Shown: positions 24,155-35,578 of the stretch, piece by piece | Layout of the letters: the number at the start of each line of letters is the position of its first letter | How positions within the stretch are numbered: position 1 is the stretch's first letter | Origin: Amorphophallus konjac | Taxonomy: Eukaryota; Streptophyta; Magnoliopsida; Alismatales; Araceae | Direction of reading: 5' to 3' | NCBI GenBank assembly: GCA_022559845.1 | Contig: CM040121.1 | Location: 508,628,566-508,692,565, forward strand | Length of the DNA stretch: 64,000 bases | The notes under the pieces: generated by a model | The model's database searches: none | Seen by the model: only the letters and a program-made list of their open reading frames with translations | Told to the model about the DNA's origin: nothing | Program-made: the position numbers and the translations under genes

Positions 24155-27100
24155 GCGACCACCCTGGTCACCCCATACCTGCAGCCAGCACACTTCTATC
24201 CGGAGCCAGTCGACCCCACGGTCGTGAACCGGATGGTGGTGGAAAGGATGATCGAGCTGAAGCTCGCAGAGAAGAGCGAAGGCGACTACGTCGCATTCGA
24301 TGCCTATCGGGTGCCCTACCCGCAACACCATGCGGCTAAGCGACTTCCCCCGGGAGTCAACAAGCCGCCCAAATTTGATAAATTCAACGGGAAAGGTTCC
24401 CCAAAAGAGCATATTGCATATTATATGACCGTTATGGGTGATCTGTCCACCGACGAGTCATATTTGCTGAAATTCTTCGGGTCCTCGCTGACGGGGCTCG
24501 CATTTGAATGGTAATCCAGCCTCTCGGCCGGGTCAATCAGTGACTGGTCAGATATGCAGAGGAAGTTCAGGGAAAGATTCCATGTCACAGAGAGGGAGGT
24601 CACCGTGGCCGAGCTCTATTCAACAAAACAAAGGGCAGATGAGACAGCCCTTGACTACATCAAGAGGTGGAGGAACCTCGGGATGAGATGCAAGCGGCCC
24701 CCGCATCAGGAGGACGCTGTGCAAATATGTAAGCAAAATCTCAGGAGGGAGGTCCTGGAAAAGATGATTGGTATGGAAATACGGTCGTTCGACCGGCTGA
24801 ATAATGTGGTAGCTGAGGTGGAAGCTTTTCTAGCCAAGCCTGTCCCGACGTCAACTGCCAGCATAGCCCAGAAAGGCAAGGCGGCGGAACGGCGCCCCAC
24901 ACCTAAAGAAGCGAATGCGCTTGATATCAAGGCATTCGAACAGCAAAAGGAGAAAGGCAAGAAAGCGGCTCCCCCGCAACCTGCAAAAGCTCCAGATGAC
25001 AAAGAAGGTCCTTCGTTGAGGGACAAAATGAAGAAGGCTTATTCCTTTCCTAAGGATAAGACCCGGATCCTGTTTGACTGGGTAACAGAATACAGTATGG
25101 TCACTCTGCCTGAGCCGAGAAGACCAGAAGACCTCAAAAGAAGAGACAGTCCAAGATTCTGCCCCTACCACCAGATGTTGGGACATTCAATCGAAGACTG
25201 TTATGTTTTCAAAGACATCATTGAAGGAATGGTGAAGAAGAACGAGATAGAGCTGGGAGAGTACAAAGTAGACCCTCCCCAGCCACATGAAGCTCCTCCC
25301 AGAAGAGCAGCAGTCAACATGGTCTCCCTCTACCAGGCATTACCTGAGGAGATCTCTGAAGCAAGCACACGGAGCACCTACGAAATCCATTTCCTGGAGC
25401 CCGTGAAGGAGCAGCAGGGGTGGCAGCAAATCCCTGTGAAGCACAAGAAGAAGAGGGCACCCCGCCCAAAAGAGGGGGCACATATCCGTGGCATTACACC
25501 CCGGCCTGCTCCGCCAGTGGTAGCACCCGTATGGGTCACTCCACCTACAGCTGTCAGAATACATACACCCAACAGGAGGAGACAAACTCCGCTGCCAGTA
25601 ATCAAGGAAACCAATCCTGGGGTCCTTCGACTGCAACACTTAATTGAAGGGCTAGATGAATATGTGCAGCCCGAACTGAAACCTCTACTGGTACGGGACC
25701 ACGTCCCATGGCAAGAGCTGGAGCAACTCTCACTCAAGCAAGGGAGGGAAGCTGAAGCAGCACCACCTCAGGAGAACAACCTGTTCTGGGGGCAAGCACC
25801 TGCAGAAACCAAAAAGAAGAAAAAGCAAAGGAAAAAGAAAAGAAAGGCCGCTGGGGCCCATAAAACACAGGTCGTCTCCTGCAATACCCTGTCAGCACTC
25901 TTCAACCTGCCCGGAGAAGAGGAAGAAGAAGAAATTTGCTTCACACCCCATGCTGGGGGAGGCAAGACCGAGGCCGCAACTGCTGCACATGCCACTCGGT
26001 CAGGCCGGAAATGGGGGCGCCAGCCACCACCCAATCACAACATTATGTTCAGAGGGGAGCAACCCTACAAGACACCTCTGCCGGAAGTTAAGGGAGTACA
26101 AATCCCTCCTCCGTCAGGTCTATACAGCAAGACTGGGGGCAAGACAGTCCCTTCATTCCTTGAATTCATGAAGATGTCAAAGGGGAAGCAGCCTTGTCAG
26201 GAGGCTAACCCTACACCCGGGGTCATTCACCCGCAGTTAGCGCAACCCCCTGAGGATGCAAATGCAGATGGGGCTTACCCTACAACAGCTAATAAAGAAG
26301 ACCCGACAGCCAGTGCCAGTCAAGAGGGTGCCGAGTCCGAGGAAGATGAAGCAGGTCCGTCTGGACCCACAAATCAAAACCCTCCTAAGCCCAGATGGGT
26401 TGAAGAGATGAAGCTCTCCAATGTTCGGGCTGGAAGCCGAATAATGAAGTTGCTCAAGAAGCTCCCTGCTCGATTTACGATATGGGAAATTCTCTCTTTG
26501 AGTGAAGAGACTCGACAGGCAATCATCACTGCTCTGCAGACGCCTGCTCATTTTGAAACCTGCATAGCTGAGGCTATACCAGAAGCCAGTATGACCTTCT
26601 CTCCAGAAGACATGCTACTACCTACTACCAGTCACAACAGGCCGCTATATATGAAAGGGCACCTGAACGGAAGAGAACTGAACCGGATTCTGGTCGATCC
26701 TGGCGCAGCGGTCAACATCCTGCCATATAGAATATACGAGAGGTACCACTTCAATGTGCATCTCGAAAAAGTCGGGGATATGCGTATCGCTGGCTTCAAC
26801 CAAAAATGTGAAGTATCTATGGGGGTGGCAGAGTTCACACTGACCCTGGCAGATTTCACTACAACGGTGCAGTTTCATGTCATTGACTCTCGCACCTCCT
26901 ATAAAGCACTGCTCGGCCGTCCATGGCTGCATGAAAATAGGGTGGTGCCCTCCACGCTCCACCAATGCATCAAATACAGCCTCCAGGGGAAGGAGGAGAG
27001 GATATTTGCTGACATCCATCCATTCGAGGTGTTTGAATGTCACTTGGCGGACGCCAACCTATATACGGGGTCTCCCCGGAAGGTTTCTGAAATTGAAGCC

Positions 27101-27514
27101 CCCGCAGGGGCATCGAAGAACAAATCGGGTGACGGTTGGTATCCACCACCGCCGCGCGGATATGTCAAGCCGAAGGTGGTTTCCCACATCACGGCTTCTG
27201 GAAATGTCGGCAGGGTGACACCCCCAGCATTATACCCCAAAGCTAAGGAAGTGCATGTTGATCGACAGCACGACCGCATCGGAGTCCCGGCCGGCCTCAC
27301 CAAGCCAGTCTCCGGCCTCGATGGTCCCACTGTCGAACCTTTCAAAGCCTGGGAGGTGGCACAAGAAGATGGGCCCAGCAGCTTGTTCTATACAGTTGAG
27401 GAGCATCCCACTCAGGAAGACACGGACTGCAGCCTCCCTGAGGATCTAGCCGACCCGCGGGTCCCTGTTCAGGGCCTGGCATTTACCACTGATCGGACGG
27501 CCAGGATGTTTTAA
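24155..27514 (+). pseudogene. Tat gag core and aspartic protease
   Basis: Same frame as the preceding entry. The retrotransposon gag core lies at about 24330-24840 (KFDKFNGKGSPKEHIAYY, ALDYIKRWRNL) and is broken by a TAA at 24512-24514 where FEWY is expected. A zinc-knuckle-like CPYHQMLGHSIEDC follows near 25160. The protease is at about 26640-27010 (NRILVDPGAAVNILPY, ALLGRPWLH). The catalytic triplet reads DPG at 26696-26704 instead of the usual D(S/T)G. Lys- and Glu-rich linkers lie between. The frame ends at TAA 27512-27514, and homology continues beyond it, so this is a third nonsense mutation. Confidence 0.9.
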
Positions 27515-28640
27515 AAGCAACACATCCCTTCCGATCAATCTCAAAAACGCAAGGAAGCTTTCCAGAAGATGTGGTATCCTGCAAATCTGGACAAAGAAAT
27601 GAGACGTGTCTCTCAACATCTGGGTCTGGGCTTCACCCTGGAAGACTACTATTACAGTGGGCGGTATGAGGTGGATACCATCTCCACCTTCTATCCAACT
27701 GAAGACAGCCCTCTGGGGGCAACCTTTGATGAATATCCGGCGGAAGTCGAATATGCTGAATTGGCTCTATCCGGGAATCAACAAATGGAGACCTCGATCT
27801 CCTGCCGATGCTGGGAGCAGGTCCGTCCTGAGGAAGCGGCCTTTCAAACCAAATTTGATACGGCTAGCAGCAGCGGAGCCGAAGACATTCAAGAAGTAGG
27901 AGTCTCTCCCCCTACAGGGGTCATACTAATGACGACTTCAACATCCTTTCTGCCGGTCAACAAAGCCTCAGTTTACTCCAATCAAGGGGAGCCGGCTACC
28001 AGAAAAGAAAAAGGCACTTCTGCGGAAGATTCAACTATCCCAGAAGGCGAGACTCCCTCAACTTCTGCTACAAATCCAATATGCTGTCCGAATCCGGCGG
28101 CAAACAGCTACTGGTCTGTCACGGCTGCAACCTCATCTGCAAGCACTGAACCTGTTCTCTCACCCTCGGGAGCTGCAGTGGCAACGGAAGTGTCAATAGA
28201 TCCATCCACACAGCCGCTAGCACAAGAGAGCAAGAGACCCCATGAAGCTCTGGCGGTGTCCGACAAGGAGGTCGAAGTGCTCGACCCTCGAGATGGTATT
28301 CCAGACTTCGTTGACCTCCAACCGGCACCTCCAGAGATAGAAGACGGAGGCCAAGCCACAGTCGATGAATTGATAGAAGTCAACCTGGGAAATGAGAAGG
28401 ACCCTAGGCCTACCTTCCTCAGTGCCCAACTATCCCCAGAAGAACGGGAGCTGTACATCCAGCTGCTGCTAGAATACCGGGATTGCTTCGCCTGGACTTA
28501 TAAAGAGATGCCAGGTCTAAACCCTGCTGTCTCACAACATGAGCTGGCAATCAACCCTGAAGTCGAGCCGGTGAAGCAACCACCGCGGCGTATGAGGCCG
28601 GAGCTCATCACCCAAATCTGTGCCGAAGTTGACAAGCTCA
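27515..28640 (+). pseudogene. Tat protease-RT linker and start of RT
   Basis: Continues the gag-protease frame with an acidic, low-complexity linker. It then enters the RT lead-in: LSPEERELYIQLLLEYRDCFAWTYKEMPGL and HELAINPEVEPVKQPPRRM, the segment that precedes RT in gypsy elements. At about 28640 a one-base deletion shifts the frame: the expected LGFVEE continues in the next frame from 28645. Confidence 0.85.
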
Positions 28641-29530
28641 TTGATTGGGATTTGTTGAAGAAAATCAGTACACCACATGGCTGGCGAATATCGTCCCCGT
28701 GAAAAAGAAGAATGGACAGATCCGGATTTGTGTTGACTTTCGAGATCTAAATAAAGCCTGCCCTAAAGATGACTTTCCGGTGCCAATAACCGAGGTCATG
28801 ATCGATGCTACAACCGGCCATGCAGCTCTGTCATTCATGGATGGGTCTTCCGGCTACAATCAGATTTGGATTGCGGAACATGACCGGGTCCATACTACTT
28901 TCTGAACTCCTAATGGCATTTATCATTACAAGAGAATGCCATTCGGACTGAAGAATACTGGCGCAACTTATCAGCGCGCAATGACCAAAATTTTTGATGA
29001 ATTGCTCTACCACAAGGTCGAGTGCTACATAGATGACCGGGTGGTCAAAACCAGAAGAAAGGAAGATCACCTGCAAGACCTCCGGATTGTTTTTCAGAGG
29101 CTGAGGCAACATGAGCTAAAAATGAACCCTATGAAATGTGCGTTCGGAGTGTCGAGCGGAAAATTCTTGGGCTTCGTCGTCCGATATCGGGGGATCGAGA
29201 TAGACCCCGCAAAGATCAAGGCAATACAGGAGTTACCTCCACCAAGGAACATCTCCGAGCTGAGGTCACTACAGGGCCGCCTGGCTTATATCCGGCGGTT
29301 CATTTCCAATTTGTCAGGGCGATGTCAGCCTTTTCATAAGTTGATGATGAAAGATGTTCCCTTTTATTGGGATGAAGATTGTCAGACAGCCTTTGACAAG
29401 CTAAAAGACTATCTGAAGACTCCTCCAGTATTGGGCGCACCAGTGAAAGGACGGCCGTTGATACTGTATATAGCAGCTACACATAATTCTCTAGAGGCAA
29501 TGCTGGCCCAGAATAATGAAGAAGGGAAAG
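28641..29530 (+). pseudogene. Tat reverse transcriptase and start of RNase H
   Basis: Encodes RT: IVPVKKKNGQIRICVDFRDLNKACPKDDFP, FMDGSSGYNQI, MPFGLKNTGATYQ, and the catalytic YIDD near 29026-29037, followed by FLGFVVRYRGIEIDP and GRLAYIRRFIS. Two active-site aspartates (YIDD) are intact. A TGA at about 28903-28905 replaces an expected Arg codon (CGA to TGA). The first RNase H begins (RPLILYIAATHNSLEAMLAQ) but stops abruptly at about 29530 at a deletion junction. Confidence 0.92.
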
Positions 29531-31627
29531 AACAAGCTCCGGCATTATATGTTGTCGCATGAAATTAGCTTGGTGTCCAAGGAGGATCCCCTGAAATATA
29601 TTATGTCCCAGCCGGCACTCAAAGGTCGCCTAGGCAAATGGGCGGTAATCCTTATGAAGTTTGATGTCTCCTACGTACCGCGCAAAGCCATCAAAGGTCA
29701 AGCTATTGCGGACTTCTTTGCTGAACATCCGATAGCCGGGGAAAGCCCGTGGGAACCGGAACTTCCCGAGGATGAAACCCTAGAAGCCGCCCAAGTACAG
29801 CCTTCCTTATGGCAGCTATACTTTGATGGTGCTTCCAGAATTGACACTTCTGCTACCGGGTTATCCAGGGTCAGAGCGGGGGCAGGCATAGTCTTGAAGT
29901 CCCCAGAAGGAGAAGTGGTGCATACTTCCTGCTCCATAAACAAACAATGCACAAACAATGAAGCAGAATATGAAGCCCTGATAATCGGGTTGCAGATTGC
30001 TCTGTCCATGGGAATTCAGATGCTGGAAGCCTTCGGAGACTCCATGCTAGTTATAAAACAGCTGGAGGGAGAGTTCGAGGTGCGAAAGCAAGAGCTCCTC
30101 CCCTATCACCAGTTGGCAACTCGCCTGATGTCAAGATTCTACTTCATCAGCATCAAGCACATCAATCGAGGCCGGAATGCTCAGGCAGACGCCCTCGCTA
30201 AGCTGGCCAGTTCATTGGCGGTCCCGCCAGACACAAGCCTGAATATAACAGTGATCAACCGCCGACAGGTCCCCAGCGTAACAGAGGTTCTGGCCGACGA
30301 AGAAGAGATGGAAGTAGCAGTCATCGAAGGGGTTCAGCAGCCCGACTGGCGAGAGCATCTCCTACGCTGGTTTCAACACCAGCAACTTCCAAAAGAAAAG
30401 GAACAAAGAATAAAGCTCCTGAGGATTAAGGATTCTTACGAGATGAGAAGCGGGACCTTGTTCCGAATTATGGCAGATGCCCGAAGGAAAGTCCTACTCC
30501 GTTGCTTGTCTTCAGCAGAAGCGGGACAGGTGATGCAAGAAGTTCATGCAGGATCAGCAGGGGCACACCAGGCCGGTCCGAAAATGAAGATAGAGATAAA
30601 GAAATTGGGTTACTATTGGCCCACTATATTTAATGATTGCTGCAAGTTTGCCAAAGCTTGTCAGAAATGTCAAGAGCACGCTTATGTGGCGAGAAGACCT
30701 CCAGTGCCACTGCATCCCACCCTACCAAGTTGGCCGTTTGCTCAGTGGGGCACGGACGTGGTAGGGCCACTGCCAGCATCTTCATCAGGGTGCAGATACA
30801 TCTTAGCAGCTACAGACTACTTCTCCAGATGGGCGGAGGCAGTAGCACTAAGAGATGTGACCGGAGAACTAGTTGCAAGATTCTTCCGGCAGAATGTAAT
30901 ATTCCGGTTCGGGATCCCCAGCCGAATCATCTCTGATAACGGCAGCCATTTCAGAAATCAGAAGGTTTATCGACTGGCCGACAAATACAAAATTGACTGG
31001 ATGACATCGTCCCCCTACAACCCTCAAGCCAATGGACTAGCAGAGGCCTTTAACAAGACCTTGTGCACACTATTGGCGAAGACTGTCAAGTCTAACAAAA
31101 AGGATTGGGAAGAAAGGATGTACGAAGCACTTTGGGCTTATCGTACTGTCTACAAGACCCCAACCGGCTGTTCACCCTTCTCCCTTGTCTATGGGTCGGA
31201 AGCTGTAGTGCCGATTGAACTTGAAGTTCCTTCAATGCGAGTTGCCATCCAGCACGGATTAGTCAGTGGTGAGCAGACCAATGCAGAAAGAAGATTGGAA
31301 GAGCTCGCTGAGCTCGAAGGAAAACGCCTCCAGGCGCAACAAAACATCCAACTCTACCAAGCTCGCATGACCCGTGCTTTTGACAAGTTAGTCAAGGGTC
31401 GAGAATTCAAGAAAGGAGACCTGGTGATGGTCAAAAGAAAAGAAGTGATGGCCTCTAACCCTAAAGGGAAGCTGGTCGAAAACTGGGTCGGACCGTATAT
31501 CGTCCGCCGAGTATATGAAGGGGGTGCCTACATCCTTGTAGACCACAAAGGAGTCATCCAGTTCTTTCCCCTCAACGGAAAACACATTAAGCTGTATCAT
31601 GCGGCGCAGCCGACACACCCCGAGTGA
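29531..31627 (+). pseudogene. Tat RNase H end, second RNase H and integrase
   Basis: A 700-codon open frame. It begins with the end of the first RNase H (LRHYMLSHEISLVSKEDPLKYI); about 35-40 residues are missing at the junction. A complete second RNase H follows (QLYFDGASR, NNEAEYEALIIGL, FGDSMLVI, NAQADALAKLAS, about 29815-30220), diagnostic of Tat. Integrase follows: HHCC-type zinc site (EVHAGSAGAH...CQKC), catalytic Asp in GTDVVGPL, Asp in ISDNGSHF and Glu in NGLAEAFNKTL, then a C-terminal domain ending near 31600. This block keeps all key residues and is the best preserved part of pol. Confidence 0.93.
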
Positions 31628-31639
31628 TCGGTCGGAACA

Positions 31640-32815
31640 TACCTTTCCCTTGGTTTAGTGACACTCCGTCCTAACCGAGCTACCCTTTCCTTGTTTAGTG
31701 GCATTCCGCCCTAATCGAGCTATTTCTCCTTGTTTAGTGGCACTTCGCCCTAACCAAGCTACCCTTTCCTTGGTTTAGTAGCATTCTGCTCTAATCAAGC
31801 TACATTTCCCTTGGTTAGTGGCATTCTGCCCTGATCAAGCTACCTTTCCTTGTTTAGTGGCATTCCGCCCTAATCGAGCTAATTTCCCTTGGTTAGTGGC
31901 ATTCTGCCCTGATCAAGCTACCTTTCCTTGTTTAGTAGCATTCCACCCTAATCGAGCTAATTTCTCCTTGTTTAGTGGCATTCCGCCCTAATCAAGCTAC
32001 CCTTTTCTTGGTTAGCAGCATTCCGCCCTAATCGAGCTACCTTTCCCTTGGTTAGCGGCATTCTGCCCTAATCAAGCTACCTTCTTCTCGGTTAGCGGCA
32101 TTCCGCCCTAATCGAGCTACCTTTTCCTTGGTTAGCGGCATCCCGCCCTAATCGAGCTACCTTTTCCTTGGTTAGTGGCATTCTGCTCTAATCAAGCTAC
32201 CTTTCCCTTGGTTAGTGGTATTCTGCCCTGATCAAGCTACCTTTTCCTTGGTTAGCGGCATTCCGCCCTAATCAGGCTACCTTTCCCTTGGTTAGTGGCA
32301 TTCCGCCCTGATCAAGCTACCTTTCCTTGGTTAGCGGCATTCCGCCCTAATCAAGCTACCTTTCCTTGGTTAGCGGCATTCTGCCCAAATCAAGCTACCT
32401 TCTTCTCGGTTAGCGGCATTCTGCCCTAATCGAGCTACCCTTTTCCTTGGTTAGTGGCATTCTGCTCTAATCAAGCTACCTTTCCCTTGGTTAGTGGTAT
32501 TCTGCCCTGATCAAGCTACCTTTTCCTTGGTTAGCGGCATTCCGCCCTAATCAAGCTACATTTCCCTTGATTAGTGGCATTCCGCCCTAATCAAGCTACC
32601 TTTCCCTTGGTTAGTGGCATTCCGCCCTGATCAAGCTACCTTTCCTTGGTTAGCGGCATTCCGCCCTAATCGAGCTACCTTTCCTTGGTTAGCGGCATTC
32701 TGCCCTAATCAAGCTACCTTCTTCTCGGTTAGTGGCATTCCGCCCTAAATCGGGCTGCCCTTTCTCTTGGTTAGCGGCATTCCGCCCTGATCAAGTTACC
32801 CTTCTTCGGCTCTCA
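31640..32815 (+). repeat. 39-bp minisatellite in the Tat 3' region
   Basis: About 29 tandem copies of a 39-41-bp unit with TTAGTGGCATTCTGCCCT, then GATCAAGCTACCTTTCCTTGG. It starts about 15 bases after the integrase stop and ends near 32815 with diverged units. Higher-order blocks are visible: neighbouring copies share CTTCTTCTCGG variants. It has no coding potential. Confidence 0.9.
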
Positions 32816-33851
32816 TTCCGAATGCAACAAAAAAGAGAGAAGAAAATAAAAATGGGGTTAAAAAAAATAGAGATACCCCGCCAGACTTGCTCCCCTATCG
32901 GGACAAGTGCAAAAATGGCTGTAACCCAGATGTGGCGAAAACCCGAAAGGGCGTCGCAGGCAAAATCGGGTACCCCGCCGCATGAAAACCCGAAAGGGCG
33001 CGCGGACAAAAGCAAGAGGGGGCTGGCTTCGGCGAAAACCCGAAAGGGCGCTTAAGTCAGTAAAGTGGTAACTGCCAAATTCCTCTTCTATCTCTCCACC
33101 TAATGAAACTCCGAAAGGGATAATCGTCAAAGTCCCACCAGGAACCTTTTGAACAAACCCTTGTCGACCCCCGTCATCATCGGCGAGATCGGTCGATCTC
33201 TACCCCCAACTCGGGCCTTACGTCCCTGTTGACAATCCCATCCTTGTTTCGGCAGTAACCCATGCCGGTAAATGAACCCACATTCGACCCCCGCCATCAT
33301 CGGCGAGACCGTTCGACCTCTACCCTTAACTCGGATCTTACATCCTTGTTAATAAACCATACCCTTTGCTTCGACATCTAACCAATGTAGACGAAATAAA
33401 CCTAAGACCAACCCTTGACTTCATCGATAAGGACGGTCAGCGTTCCCACGGTCCAGTTCTTCTGAACCTCGAATTCAAAAAAAAAAACAAAAAGAAAGGA
33501 AAAGAAAAAAAAAGAAAAGGAAATGGGGTTAAAAATAGAGATACCCCGCCAGACTTGCTCCTATATCAGGTCAAGTGCAAAAATGGCTGTAACCTAGATG
33601 TGGCGAAAACCCGAAACGGCGTCGTAGGCAAAATCGGGTATCCCGTCGCGTGAAAACCCGAAAGGGCGCGTGGGCAAAAGCAAGAGGGGGCTGGCTTCGG
33701 CGAAAACCCGAAAGGGCGCTTAGGTCAGTAATGTGAATAAAAATGAATGCTGAATAGTGATGATTCATTCTCTGTCCGGAAGACCCCTTTCGAGGTCGTG
33801 GCGGAGTCTTCATCCGATATCCCGGCAATATACATCTATTGTCATACCTTT
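32816..33851 (+). repeat. Duplicated spacer between the two minisatellites
   Basis: A segment of about 190 bp with GATACCCCGCCAGACTTGCTCC and repeated AAAACCCGAAAGGGCG occurs twice (about 32860-33060 and 33530-33725). Between them, a block with CGACCCCCGTCATCATCGGCGAGA followed by a TCGATCTCTACCC-like tract occurs twice (about 33165 and 33285) and looks like a diverged ancestor of the 78-bp unit. A-rich runs lie at 32825-32875 and 33475-33530. No gene seen. Confidence 0.7.
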
Positions 33852-35125
33852 CGACCCTTGTCACCATTGACAAGATCGGTCGCTACCCATCCGGTTTTTG
33901 TCATCATCGGCAATACCGTCTACCTTTTCGACCCTTGTCACCATCGGCAAGATCGGTCGCTACCTATCCGGTTCTTGTCACCATCGGCAAGATTGTCTAC
34001 CCCTTTCGACCCTTGTCACCATCGGCAAGATCGGTCGCTACCTATCCGGTTCTTGTCACCATCGGCAATACCGTCTACCCCTTTCGACCCTTGTCACCAT
34101 CGGTAAGATCGGTCGCTACCTATCCGGTTTTTGTCATCATCGGCAATACCGTCTACCTTTTCGACCCTTGTCACCATCGGCAAGATCGATCGCTACCTAT
34201 CCGGTTCTTGTCACCATCGGCAATACCGTCTACCCCTTTCGACCCTTGTCACCATCGACAAGATCGGTCGCTACCTATCCGATTTTTGTCATCATCGGCA
34301 ATACCATCTACCTTTTCGACCCTTGTCACCATCGACAAGATCGGTCGCTACCCATCCGGTTTTTGTCAGCATCGGCAATACCGTCTACCTTTTCGACCCT
34401 TGTCACCATCGGCAAGATCGGTCGCTACCTATCCGGTTCTTGTCACCATCGGCAAGACCGTCTACCTCTTTCGACCCTTGTCACCATCGGCAAGATCGGT
34501 CGCTACCTATCCGGTTTTTGTCATCATCGGCAATACCATCTACCTTTTCTACCCTTGTCACCATCGACAAGATCGGTCGCTACCCATCCGGTTTTTGTCA
34601 TCATCGACAATACCGTCTACCTTTTCGACCCTTGTCACCATCGGCAAGATCGGTCGCTACCTATCCGGTTCTTGTCACCATCGGCAAGACCGTCTAACCC
34701 CTTTCGACCCTTGTCACCATCGACAAGATCGGTCGCTACCTATCCGGTTCTTGTCACCATCGGCAAGACCGTCTACCCCTTTTCGACCCTTGTCACCATC
34801 GGCAAGATCGGTCGCTACCTATCCAGTTTTTGTCATCATCGGCAATACCGTCTACCTTTTCGACCCTTGTCACCATCGACAAGATCGGTCGCTACCCATC
34901 CGGTTTTTGTCATCATCGGCAATACCGTCTACCTTTTCAACCCTTGTCACCATCGGCAAGATCGGTCGCTGCCTATCCGGTTCTTGTCACCATCGGCAAG
35001 ACCGTCTACCCCTTTTCGACCCTTGTCACCATCGATAAGATCGGTCGCTACCTATCCGGTTCTTGTCACCATCGACAAGACCGTCTACCCCTTTTCGACC
35101 CTTGTCACCATCGACAAGATCGGTT
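33852..35125 (+). repeat. 78-bp minisatellite in the Tat 3' region
   Basis: About 16 tandem copies of a unit close to 78 bp: CGACCCTTGTCACCATCGG, GATCGGTCGCTACCTATCCGG, then a second TTGTCACCATCGGCAA and CCGTCTACCCCTTT. Each unit has two related halves, so it grew from a shorter ancestor. Because 78 is 26 codons, frames stay open for more than 400 codons; these are not genes. Confidence 0.92.
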
Positions 35126-35578
35126 GACTACTCTCTAACCTGGGCCCTCCGCCCTCGCTGACCAACAAAACATCATGGCATCAACATTTGACCCGTGTCA
35201 AGGGTCATAACACACCTCTCATCACCAGCGGCACGGTTCGCTAGGTGCATCTGCCTACGCTACCTATGTCCCACATTGGCAAAGGCCCCGTTCCGGGAAC
35301 GGCTACATCGCGGTGGAGCGAACACCTCACCCCTTCCTTGAAGGCGTGAGCGCTCTCCTGCGCCATCAGCAAGTATCCCTAGGTTCGGGTGACCATCCAG
35401 AATAAAGAAAAGAAAGAAGGAAAAGAAGTCGCGATTGATGGCGATGAAAAGAAATATTTCCATTTAATGAGAATGGGTGGAACACATTTTTTTGCCCGGG
35501 GCATCCCCCGGGGGTACATGAGCTCCGAAGACAAAAAGGAGCATTACAAAAAAGAAAGAAAGAAAGAAAAAAACAAGG
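35126..35578. other. Spacer between minisatellite and antisense gene
   Basis: Unique sequence with no recognisable ORF. It contains AG-rich runs near 35400 and 35550. As it lies downstream of the antisense gene it should contain that gene's 3' UTR and polyadenylation site; no clear signal can be picked out. Confidence 0.4.

Noticed and set aside
22378..24412. Minus-strand ORFs opposite gag (about 100-130 codons)
   Set aside because: They are shadows of the real gag frame, with no domain, splice sites or start context.
33839..35138. Several overlapping ORFs of 190-409 codons on the plus strand
   Set aside because: They are translations of the 78-bp tandem repeat, whose unit is divisible by three; three frames stay open at once and the peptides are simple repeats.
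2771..35138. Direct-repeat arrays that could be mistaken for a CRISPR array
   Set aside because: Repeats are degenerate, lack unique spacers of constant size and sit in eukaryotic LTR or transposon DNA; no cas genes.
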